Assembly: GCA_027486835.1 (NCBI GenBank)
Contig: JAIXOJ010000059.1
Span: forward strand, 24,723-88,722
DNA length: 64,000 nt
DNA from: Chitinophagaceae bacterium
GTDB taxonomy: Bacteria; Bacteroidota; Bacteroidia; Chitinophagales; Chitinophagaceae
Direction: 5' to 3'
Shown here: piece after piece, positions 27,340-34,664 of the stretch
Position numbering within the stretch: the stretch's first letter is position 1
How the letters are laid out: each line of letters opens with the position of its first letter
The notes under the pieces: generated by a model
Database searches by the model: none
What the model was told of the DNA's origin: nothing
What the model saw: the letters and a program-made list of their open reading frames with translations, nothing else
Program-made: the position numbers and the translations under genes

Positions 27340-27417
27340 GGGAATTAGAATTCCGTCTGTCCATAACCAAAGCCCAATAACTGCAATATTTCTGCTGTTT
27401 TATTAATAAACCAAATT
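27340..27417. repeat. Intergenic repeat shared with 29516-29592, copy 1
   Basis: GGGAATTAGAATTCCGTCTG followed by CCATAACC, AAGCCCAATAA and CTGCTGTTTTATT recurs at 29516 with few changes. In both places a GCACAAC motif sits nearby, just upstream of a minus-strand gene start. The gap 27279-27748 holds this, a hairpin-repeat copy and no gene. Confidence 0.7.
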
Positions 27418-27477
27418 TCCAGTTTCTAAACAACTTGCAGATAACTGTGATTCAGAAATACTAGTTAACTGTTCTGG

Positions 27478-27570
27478 CAACATGCCTTTTGGAATTTCTT
27501 GCCCAGCTAATGAAGAATAGTAGCGAAGACCAAAGCGAATGGTACGAGCTAAAAGCTCGCACCAGCTGGG
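27478..27570 (+). repeat. 90-bp hairpin repeat, copy 3
   Basis: Near-complete match to copies 1 and 2 at 26331 and 26468, with the perfect CGAGCTAAAAGCTCG hairpin. The preceding CTAGTTAACTGTTCTG is also shared with copy 1. Confidence 0.75.
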
Positions 27571-27748
27571 AAATAAATATTCGTTAACCTAGCTACCTGA
27601 AGCTAAATTTATAAATAAATGTTGATGATTTGCACATTGCTAAATTATTAACGCCCCGCCCGATATGAAGCCAAATTGAAAAACAAAAGTTGAAACACAG
27701 CTTCGATCCGCCCAGCTTTTGCAAATACCAATGTTGTACGCCGCCTTG

Positions 27749-28474
27749 TTAGTCGAGCCAAAAATAGAGTCTTTTAGAATTCTTTAATTCGGCTTCTAAT
27801 TTTTGTATGTCACCCGTACCTTGCTCAACAATGTCTGGACAAATTTCGTAAAGCTTTTGAGCAAGTTGATGCCAATCTTTTGGTTCTTTTCGAATTTCAA
27901 ATTCACACCAGTCAAAATCTGCTCCAATTAATTTGAGGTCTAACGTTTGATTTAAGCTGTCAAGATGTAAAATGAGTTTGTGATTGTCAATGCCGTAGTT
28001 TATTCCATTGGTTTGCATATAAACGAGAGGTGTAAATTCATCGTCACATCTAACAATAGCAATTTTGTTTCTGTCATTTGAATTGTTACCGTCGCAAATA
28101 AAGAGTTTATATCCTTTTTTTTCAATTTTTGGTCTGAGCTTTTTTATTATATCTAAGCCTATCTTGTTTGAGTCAACTGGGAAGCAGATGCCAGGTAACA
28201 GGACGACTTTTCCATTGGGAACATTTTGAAATTCTCTATTTGGGTCGTCCGGTAGAATGGAACAAGAGAAATGTGTTTTTAAATGTTCAGGTTTTGCTTT
28301 AGTTTCTGTCTCCAAAAGTTTTATGGCAAAAATTTCAATGCCAGTTTGTACAGATAATAAATTTAGAAAAGTGTCAGAGTTAGGCATATTTGAATGTAAA
28401 GTTTGCTTGTTTTTGTCATTACACGAAAACAATAGAATTGTCAAGAAACCAACTATAGAAATGAGCTTTGTCAT
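27749..28474 (-). CDS. DUF4253-domain lipoprotein
   Basis: This 241-residue protein has a signal peptide with lipobox LLFSC (C18). The C-terminal third, WHQLAQKLYEICPDIVEQGTGDIQKLEAELKNSKRLYFWLD, is the DUF4253 signature (W-lA-k-y-icPDiVeQGtg, ending in fWwD). Function is unknown. The gene is bracketed by GTTGTACGCC (27733-27742) and its inverse GGCGTACAAC (28480-28489), suggesting it moved or was duplicated as a discrete unit. A TACATTTG element sits 53 nt upstream of the start. Confidence 0.8.
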   Translation of the reverse strand: MTKLISIVGFLTILLFSCNDKNKQTLHSNMPNSDTFLNLLSVQTGIEIFAIKLLETETKAKPEHLKTHFSCSILPDDPNREFQNVPNGKVVLLPGICFPVDSNKIGLDIIKKLRPKIEKKGYKLFICDGNNSNDRNKIAIVRCDDEFTPLVYMQTNGINYGIDNHKLILHLDSLNQTLDLKLIGADFDWCEFEIRKEPKDWHQLAQKLYEICPDIVEQGTGDIQKLEAELKNSKRLYFWLD

Positions 28475-28526
28475 AATGTGGCGTACAACTTATAAATACA
28501 AGCAACTTCCATTGCGTCAATCCTCC

Positions 28527-28545
28527 CAAATGTAAAAGCATTAAG
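28527..28545 (-). promoter_or_regulatory. Repeat-borne promoter element upstream of the DUF4253 gene
   Basis: Minus-strand TTAATGC..TTACATTTGG matches the core of the dispersed repeat at 2021-2037 and 26196-26212. TACATTTG (28527-28534) is a -7 consensus match 53 nt from the ATG. Confidence 0.5.
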
Positions 28546-28576
28546 GCAAGTGTTTGAATAATCCTACGCCATACTT

Positions 28577-28610
28577 AATCCTATAAGGTTTCTAAAAACC
28601 TTATAGGATT
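28577..28610. terminator. Perfect 15-bp hairpin between two lipoprotein genes
   Basis: AATCCTATAAGGTTT and AAACCTTATAGGATT pair perfectly around a 4-nt loop just past the stop of the 28626-29477 gene. It probably ends that transcript, although the U-run on the minus strand is weak. Confidence 0.6.
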
Positions 28611-28625
28611 TTGAAATATTTCTTG

Positions 28626-29477
28626 TCAATACAGTCTTCGCAATGTGTCGTTGTTTGTAATAAAAAGTCCATCGTCATTCATTATATAAATATTGTTGAG
28701 CTGTGTCTTTTTCAAATAGGCATAATGTCCAGGGATTTTATATTCTTTTAGTCCATTTGATTTACTGTAAGAAGCAAAATAAGCATAGGTTTCGTCAAAC
28801 GATTTTTCGTATCCTTCTCCAGAGATATAAACAAAGTCAATAAGGCTGGTAACATTGTTAACTTGTCTGCAAGTTGCAAGTTTTGCTAAAGTTTTACTTT
28901 GTTTATTTGTGTCTAATAAGAGTTTTATTTCGTGGTCGTTTGAATCGTCAATTTTATACGGCAGTTCAATTTCTTTGTATTGATTTTGTAATTCTGTAGC
29001 ATTCTTAACGAAAGTCCAATCATTATTTAGGTCTGTACCATTTAACTGATAAATCTTATTGTCGACTGTTTGAACTAAGAGTTTTTGTCTTGGATTTGAA
29101 ACAATATTTAAAGGAAAAAATCTTTTTGTGTCAAGATTAAAAGTCTGCCAAGTTTGTCCAAAGTCTTTTGATAGATATAGTTTTGAATAATCGGGTTCGT
29201 GAATTCCTCTCCAACTGTCCAAGCCAACTAAATAGCCATTGTCAATAATTGTAACTTCATCAAATAGTATTTCTGTTTTTAACTCAGTCCAAGTCTTACC
29301 AGCGTCCTTTGATAAAATTAAGCCTTTGCCATATTTACAAGCAATAATTGTATCATTTGAAATGTCAAAAACATTTTGGATTGTCTTGTTTGTAGTTTCA
29401 ACATTTTTCTTCTTGTCATTTTGCTTGCAACCACAAAATGCTAAAAATATAAGTGTCAAAAGTTTGAGGTGTCTCAT
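28626..29477 (-). CDS. BNR-repeat (sialidase/YCF48-like) lipoprotein
   Basis: This 283-residue protein starts at ATG 29477, with lipobox LAFCGC. The mature part has BNR/Asp-box motifs, SKDAGKTWTELK and SKDFGQTWQTFNLD, and repeated four-stranded blades, so it is a partial beta-propeller of the YCF48/photosystem-assembly-factor-like type. It probably sits in the periplasm or at the surface and binds protein or glycan; no catalytic residues are evident. The longer GTG start at 29489 is less likely. It has a repeat with GCACAACGG immediately upstream and a perfect hairpin downstream. Confidence 0.7.
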   Translation of the reverse strand: MRHLKLLTLIFLAFCGCKQNDKKKNVETTNKTIQNVFDISNDTIIACKYGKGLILSKDAGKTWTELKTEILFDEVTIIDNGYLVGLDSWRGIHEPDYSKLYLSKDFGQTWQTFNLDTKRFFPLNIVSNPRQKLLVQTVDNKIYQLNGTDLNNDWTFVKNATELQNQYKEIELPYKIDDSNDHEIKLLLDTNKQSKTLAKLATCRQVNNVTSLIDFVYISGEGYEKSFDETYAYFASYSKSNGLKEYKIPGHYAYLKKTQLNNIYIMNDDGLFITNNDTLRRLY

Positions 29478-29515
29478 AATATAACGCACAACGGCCCGGG
29501 TATTTACGAAGGCTG

Positions 29516-29592
29516 GGAATTAGAATTCCGTCTGCCCATAACCGAAGCCCAATAATTGCAACATTGCTGCTATTTTATTCATACGCCAAATT
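29516..29592. repeat. Intergenic repeat shared with 27340-27417, copy 2
   Basis: Shows GGGAATTAGAATTCCGTCTG, CCATAACC and AAGCCCAATAA in the same order as the copy at 27340. It is followed by TAACGTCAAGCCCGAACTGAAGC, which resembles the segment at 27649-27672. Confidence 0.7.
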
Positions 29593-29696
29593 TATAACGT
29601 CAAGCCCGAACTGAAGCACAATAAAGAATAAATGCTGATTAAATATTCGTCAAGCCCCAATAATGTCAAAGCTAATGTTGGCTGTAGTGCTATTTG

Positions 29697-30281
29697 TCAA
29701 AGACGTATTTTAGTCCAAACGTCATAATATTCTTTCATCGTTTCATTTGTCCTATTCGGTTTGTCGCTTTTATCAATTACGTTTAACAGTTGTGAAAAAT
29801 ATTCATCTAATGCAATATCAACCTGTTTGAACCATTCGGTTTTGTCAATAGTAAATCCTTCAAAAAATCTGTCTCCACGAACATTTTCATAATCTTCTGA
29901 CTTATGTGAATAGGAAAATATAAGTTCAGTATCGTTTTGACTTGTCAGTCTAATGAGATTTCCACCTGTTGATTTTACAATAACGTCATTCGGAAAATCA
30001 TCGTCTTTGTCAAACCATTCTGAAACTTCGCTTTTTATCCAATACATCGAGTTAATTAAAAAACTTGTCGCCTTGACTAAATAATGAAAGTCAGAACTAT
30101 GAAATATTGTAAAGTGTCCACCAATTGTTATTTCAAACCCACCCATTATTCCCCAAAAATTGTCAGGTTCATAATCTTCAACATCCATACAATCTTGTCT
30201 CTGTGAAATATCAGTAAATGTAATCTCACGACCTTGGTTAGAAAAATAAAGTATGCTTATTTCTAATATTTTATTTGTCAT
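29697..30281 (-). CDS. Cytosolic protein, unknown function
   Basis: This 194-residue protein has no signal peptide. Visible features are ISILYFSNQGREITFTDIS, NFWGIMGGFEITIGGHFTIF, KSTGGNLIRLTSQNDTELIFSYS and a helical acidic C-terminus. The style recalls immunity- or contact-system-type proteins but I recognise no family. It is bounded by GTTGGCTGTAGTGCT (29677-29691) and its inverse AGCATTACAGCCAAC (30309-30323, one mismatch), and a TATTTTTG element sits 79 nt upstream. Confidence 0.55.
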   Translation of the reverse strand: MTNKILEISILYFSNQGREITFTDISQRQDCMDVEDYEPDNFWGIMGGFEITIGGHFTIFHSSDFHYLVKATSFLINSMYWIKSEVSEWFDKDDDFPNDVIVKSTGGNLIRLTSQNDTELIFSYSHKSEDYENVRGDRFFEGFTIDKTEWFKQVDIALDEYFSQLLNVIDKSDKPNRTNETMKEYYDVWTKIRL

Positions 30282-30359
30282 AGAATTTTACAAGATTGAT
30301 GTCATTAAAGCATTACAGCCAACTCAAAAATATACGCAAATCCATTGCTTCAATCCAGC

Positions 30360-30378
30360 CAAAAATAGGTGCATTAAC
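30360..30378 (-). promoter_or_regulatory. Repeat-borne promoter element upstream of 29697-30281
   Basis: Minus-strand GCGTTAATGCACCTATTTTTGG is the same core as in the dispersed repeats at 2029 and 26197. It contains TATTTTTG (30360-30367). Confidence 0.5.
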
Positions 30379-30425
30379 GCATCTATTTAAAACAAACTAC
30401 TCAGTTCTCTACCCTGTAAAAGTTC

Positions 30426-30602
30426 CTAAGTCCCACCCTTCGTAGCCACTTTCAACAACAAATCTCTCTGTACCGTCATGTTATCCAACTCCTTTTTTAG
30501 GCTGGCAATTTCTTCTTGCAATTCCTTTTCTTTTCTGGTAAGTCGTATTGGCTCGGGCAATAAACTTAATCCTATTAGGTTTCTCAACTTGAGATTCCTC
30601 AT
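30426..30602 (-). CDS. Possible 58-residue coiled-coil peptide
   Basis: An open frame starts at ATG 30602 inside the first unit of array 2 and ends at TAG 30426. Residues 21-43 (LTRKEKELQEEIASLKKELDN) have strong heptad character, and the tail is MTVQRDLLLKVATKGGT. The heptads suggest real coding sequence, perhaps a fragment of a larger helical protein, with its N-terminus now supplied by the repeat. I recognise no family. Confidence 0.35.
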   Translation of the reverse strand: MRNLKLRNLIGLSLLPEPIRLTRKEKELQEEIASLKKELDNMTVQRDLLLKVATKGGT

Positions 30603-30860
30603 TTCCAGTTGGCACAGGGTTTCTCAACTTGAGATTCCTCATTTCCAGTCGGCACAGGGTTTCTCAACTTGAGATTCCTCATTTCCAGTCGGCGCAGGGT
30701 TTCTCAACTTGAGATTCTTCATTTCCAGTCGGCACAGGGTTTCTCAACTTGAGATTTCTCATTTCCAGTCGGCACAGGGTTTCTCAACTTGAGATTCCTC
30801 ATTTCCAGTCGGCACAGGGTTTCTCAACTTGAGATTCCTCATTTCCAGTCGGCACAGGGT
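30581..30860. repeat. Tandem array 2, 40-bp unit, 7 copies
   Basis: Seven nearly identical 40-bp units, each with the palindrome TCTCA-ACT-TGAGA followed by a conserved spacer ending CGGCACAGGG. Variation is limited to single bases (for example AGTTGGCAC in the first unit). It is intergenic, between a minus-strand gene and the M3 peptidase gene. Confidence 0.95.
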
Positions 30861-31140
30861 TTCTCTAGCGAAGAAAGTCATGGGCAAAGCACGAGCGAGG
30901 ACTTGGAACGGAAAGCACGACCCGCAGGGGAACGCCCAAAATGGTTTTAAAGTTTATTGGCGAATTAGCCGTTTATCGAAAGCAAGCGGACACGTGAGGC
31001 CGACCATACGAGGAAGGGGGGGGGTGAAATTTTGGGGTCGATACACAGGTTCGCCCCTACGAGGGATGGGTGGACACGGAGGTGGATGGGTGGGCGGTGG
31101 TTTTGGGCTAATATTGCGGTGCTTAAACATTGAATATATT
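30861..31140. other. G-rich leader upstream of the M3 peptidase gene
   Basis: No credible gene. It has G runs (up to nine) and CACAGGTTCGCCCCTACGA, a string seen in many bacterial intergenic repeats. The plus-strand open frame here has no family features; the peptidase starts at ATG 31141. Confidence 0.45.
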
Positions 31141-32859
31141 ATGATATTGAACGCTGATATTTCGAAAACAGTGCGGCATTTTTTGCCGGCTGACTTTACG
31201 GTTACCACTTGGGAGGCTTTGGAACCTTACTTTATTGAACTGGTGGAGCGGCCCGTTGACGGGCTTCCTGCCTTGGAAAAGTGGCTGGGCGATGTGAGTG
31301 AGGTGGAGGCTGTGGTGAGCGAGGATGCTTGCTGGAGGCAAATTAAAATGACTTGCGACACCACAGACAAATCGCTGGAGGAGGCTTTTACTTTTTTCTG
31401 CATGGAAATTCAACCGAAACTGCAGCCTTATTCGGATGCGTTGAATAAAAAATTAATTGCTAATCCTGCTACTGCTTTGCTGGACGAGGCCACTTACTTT
31501 ACTTATTTGCGTAGCGTAAAGAAAAACATCGACTTGTTTAGGGAGGAGAATATTCCTATCCAAGCAGAATTGAGCGTGATGCAGCAACAGTATGGGGCTA
31601 TTGCGGGTAAGATGACCGTGGAGGTGGATGGTAAGGAATATACCTTGCAGCAGGCGGCGAAGTTTTTGGAGAGTTCGGATAGGGGCTTGCGAGAATCGGT
31701 GTATGGGAAGATTCAGCGTCGCCGGTTAGCAGATGAGGGGGTTATGCACGATTTGTTTTCGGAATTGGTGGCTAAGCGGCATCAGATTGCGCTGAATGCG
31801 GGGTTTAGCAATTATAGGGACTACAAGTTTGTGGAGCTGGGTAGGTTTGATTACACGAAGGAGGATTGCTACCAATTTCATGAGGCAGTGAAACTACATG
31901 TGCTACCGCTGATTGATAAGATTTATGAGAAGAAGCGGAAAAAATTGGGCTTGGATGTTTTAAAACCTTGGGATACGGAGGCGGAACCTGCGGGCATTGA
32001 ACCATTGAAACCATTTAGCACTGGCCAGGAATTATTGGAAAAAACAAAGGAGTGCTTTGAAAAACTGAATCCTTTTTTTGCTGATTGCTTGCGTAAGATG
32101 GAAAGCCTTCAACATTTTGATTTGGAGAGCCGCAAGGGTAAGGCACCGGGTGGCTACAACTGTCCTTTGGCGGAGAGTGGTGCACCATTTATTTTTATGA
32201 ATGCTGCGGGGCAAATGAGCGACGTTACCACGATGGTGCATGAGGGCGGCCATGCAGTGCATTCATTTTTGGCGCATCCGCTGGCGTTGAGTGGCTTTAA
32301 GGAATACCCAATGGAGATTGCGGAGGTGGCTAGCATGTCGATGGAATTGTTTAGCATGGATTATTGGGAGAGCTTTTTTAACAACCCTAAAGATTTGTCT
32401 AGGGCTAAGGAACACCAGCTAGAACGGACGATTACCATTTTTCCTTGGATAGCCATTATTGATAAATTTCAACACTGGGTGTATGAAAACCCGATGCATA
32501 CTGTGGCAGAAAGGACGGCGGAGTGGATAAACATTTTGGCTGAGTTTTCTACTTCGAGCATCGATTTTACGGGGCTTGAAGCCTTTAGGTCAATTGCTTG
32601 GCAGCGTCAGCTTCATTTGTTTGAAGTGCCGTTTTATTACATTGAGTATGGCATAGCACAGTTGGGTGCTATTGGTTTGTGGATGCAGTTTAAACAAGAT
32701 CAGGGGGCGGCTTTGGAGCATTACATGAAGGCATTGAGTTTAGGTGGTACTAAAACCCTCCCTCAATTGTATGAGGCGGCTGGATTAAGGTTTGATTTAT
32801 CCCCAGATTACATAAAAAAATTGATGGAATTTGTGAATGAGGAAATGGAAAAGTTGTAG
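31141..32859 (+). CDS. M3-family oligoendopeptidase (PepF-like)
   Basis: This 572-residue zinc metallopeptidase cleaves short peptides in the cytosol. The active site TTMVHEGGHAVHSF (H367, E368, H371) and downstream EIAEVASMSMELF (third zinc ligand E in the helix) are complete, followed by the conserved QHWVYENP and PFYYIEYGIAQLGA region. There is no signal peptide. ATG 31141 is the start; a longer upstream frame covers repeat DNA. Codon choice leans more to G-ending codons (GAG, GTG, TTG) than in neighbours. A hairpin terminator follows at 32920. Confidence 0.92.
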   Translation: MILNADISKTVRHFLPADFTVTTWEALEPYFIELVERPVDGLPALEKWLGDVSEVEAVVSEDACWRQIKMTCDTTDKSLEEAFTFFCMEIQPKLQPYSDALNKKLIANPATALLDEATYFTYLRSVKKNIDLFREENIPIQAELSVMQQQYGAIAGKMTVEVDGKEYTLQQAAKFLESSDRGLRESVYGKIQRRRLADEGVMHDLFSELVAKRHQIALNAGFSNYRDYKFVELGRFDYTKEDCYQFHEAVKLHVLPLIDKIYEKKRKKLGLDVLKPWDTEAEPAGIEPLKPFSTGQELLEKTKECFEKLNPFFADCLRKMESLQHFDLESRKGKAPGGYNCPLAESGAPFIFMNAAGQMSDVTTMVHEGGHAVHSFLAHPLALSGFKEYPMEIAEVASMSMELFSMDYWESFFNNPKDLSRAKEHQLERTITIFPWIAIIDKFQHWVYENPMHTVAERTAEWINILAEFSTSSIDFTGLEAFRSIAWQRQLHLFEVPFYYIEYGIAQLGAIGLWMQFKQDQGAALEHYMKALSLGGTKTLPQLYEAAGLRFDLSPDYIKKLMEFVNEEMEKL

Positions 32860-32919
32860 GTGGTAAAATGGGGCGTTATTTACTTATTGACGCTTTATAG
32901 ACACCCCTTAAATTAGTAG

Positions 32920-32957
32920 TTGCAGAGACGGGTTTTGACCTGTCTCTGCAATTTTTA
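32920..32957 (+). terminator. Terminator after the M3 peptidase gene
   Basis: TTGCAGAGACGGG pairs with CCTGTCTCTGCAA (one G-U pair) around a TTTTGA loop, then ATTTTTAT. Confidence 0.8.
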
Positions 32958-33095
32958 TATTAGGCACAGGCTGTGAAAAAGACTGGGAGAACACCCCCCT
33001 TCATTTGAGGGATGTTGCAGGAGTAATTATGGTTGCATTTTTACATCGTCAAAGAAAAAGATTGATGAATTAATAACCAACTAATAATTACAGTT

Positions 33096-33362
33096 ATGTT
33101 TATGAAATTAAGAATTACAGTTGCCGCAGTTGCTACAGCAGGTCTTATTTTAACTGCTACTATTACTACTCCAATTACCCAACTTTTTGGTAAACACTAC
33201 GATGCTTCTAAAGATTTTACTTGTTGCCAAAAAGATCAATTGGTAATTCACCACTACTACACGTTTAACCTATTTGGCATTAAAGTAACCGATGGTTTTA
33301 CTAACGAAGAAACAGGTAAAGCTTTGCCTGGCGAATGCAACATTAAGTGTGTTGAAGAATAA
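33096..33362 (+). CDS. Small secreted cysteine-containing protein
   Basis: This 88-residue protein has a signal peptide (LRITVAAVATAGLILTATITT, 5-25). A mature part of about 60 residues follows with four cysteines (DFTCCQKDQ, ECNIKCVEE) and VIHHYYTFNLFGIKVTDGF. The Cys pairs could form two disulfides or bind a metal. I recognise no family. It has its own short leader and is followed by a low-complexity GTA-rich stretch. Confidence 0.6.
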   Translation: MFMKLRITVAAVATAGLILTATITTPITQLFGKHYDASKDFTCCQKDQLVIHHYYTFNLFGIKVTDGFTNEETGKALPGECNIKCVEE

Positions 33363-33459
33363 GCAGGTATTGGGTGGTAAGTAATAGGTACTAGGTGGTA
33401 GGTCTGCAAGATGCATTTGGTTTACTACCATAATCCTACCATATAAAATACCAACGCCA

Positions 33460-34509
33460 CTATACTTCGAGTGGCTTATTAAGAATCTGCCAGAGCGCAT
33501 CTTTTAGTTCTGTGAGTCCCATGTTGGTAACGGAAGAAATAAAATAATGCGGGATATTTTCAGGTAATTCTTTGCTGATAGCTTGTTTTAATTCCTCATC
33601 GAGCATATCGCCTTTGCTGATAGCTATGATGAAGTCCTTCTGCAATAATTCTGGGTTGTATTCTTCTAACTCGTTTAGGAGTATTTCAAACTCGCGCTTA
33701 TGGTCGCTGCTATCTGCGGGTATGAGAAATAACAAGCAAGAATTGCGTTCTATGTGGCGCAAAAACCGATGTCCAAGACCTTTTCCTTCTGCGGCTCCTT
33801 CAATAATACCGGGCAAATCTGCCACGCAAAAACTTTTTCCTTCCCTGTAGGCTACAATGCCCAATTGGGGTACAAGGGTGGTAAAGGCATAGTTGGCAAT
33901 TTTGGGTTTTGCTGCGGTAATTACAGACAATAGGGTTGACTTACCTGCATTGGGGAAGCCTACCAAGCCTACATCGGCCAATACCTTAAGTTCTAGGTGT
34001 TTCCATCCTTCTACACCAGGCTCTCCAGGCTGGGAGTGTTCGGGTACTTGATTGGTAGCAGTGGCAAAATGTTGATTGCCTAAGCCGCCGCGCCCGCCCC
34101 TGAGCCAGATTACTTCTTGGCCGTGTTCTAATACTTCGGCTTCTATTTCTTCGGTTTCTTCGTCGATAGCAATGGTGCCTAATGGTACTTCCAAATAAAT
34201 GTCTTCGCCATCGTGACCTGTGCAGTTGCTTTTGCTGCCAGATTCTCCATTCTGTGCCAACACGTTTTTGTAGTATCTAAGGTGCAACAATGTCCACAAA
34301 TTGGCATTTCCTCTGAGAATGATGTGGCCACCTCTTCCCCCGTCGCCGCCATCTGGGCCACCTTTAGCTGTTAATTTATTGCGCATAAAATGTGTTTGAC
34401 CCGCACCACCATGGCCACTTCTGCAAAAAACACGTATGTAGTCTATAAAATTCCTTTCTGACACTGTTGAAACAATTTGTATCGGTTGCAGAAAAATGCC
34501 GCTAACCAT
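33460..34509 (-). CDS. obg: GTPase Obg (CgtA)
   Basis: This 349-residue ribosome-associated GTPase acts in 50S assembly and stress control. The glycine-rich Obg fold occupies about 20-175 ([34 protein letters not shown]). The G domain follows: G1 [12 protein letters not shown]3 [17 protein letters not shown]4 SKGD in place of the usual NKxD, and G5 ISS. The C-terminal OCT domain is absent, as in many Bacteroidota. The annotated ATG adds about 16 residues before the usual [12 protein letters not shown] start, so a GTG near 34461 is an alternative. Confidence 0.92.
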   Translation of the reverse strand: MVSGIFLQPIQIVSTVSERNFIDYIRVFCRSGHGGAGQTHFMRNKLTAKGGPDGGDGGRGGHIILRGNANLWTLLHLRYYKNVLAQNGESGSKSNCTGHDGEDIYLEVPLGTIAIDEETEEIEAEVLEHGQEVIWLRGGRGGLGNQHFATATNQVPEHSQPGEPGVEGWKHLELKVLADVGLVGFPNAGKSTLLSVITAAKPKIANYAFTTLVPQLGIVAYREGKSFCVADLPGIIEGAAEGKGLGHRFLRHIERNSCLLFLIPADSSDHKREFEILLNELEEYNPELLQKDFIIAISKGDMLDEELKQAISKELPENIPHYFISSVTNMGLTELKDALWQILNKPLEV

Positions 34510-34664
34510 TTTATGAAAGTGGCGAAGTTAACCGAAAGCTAAGGTTAATTTATTATTCATTTATCCCTACTGAACAGTTTTAAACGCTTTGCAACCTTTT
34601 GAAGCGATGCTATTGGACGAATTGTTTTGTGGGGCATTGTGGTAACAGTACTATAATTGCCACT

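Noticed and set aside
27733..30323. Classical integron cassette array
   Set aside because: Boundary motifs break the attC consensus at fixed positions, and no integrase gene is seen; kept only as a cassette-like observation.
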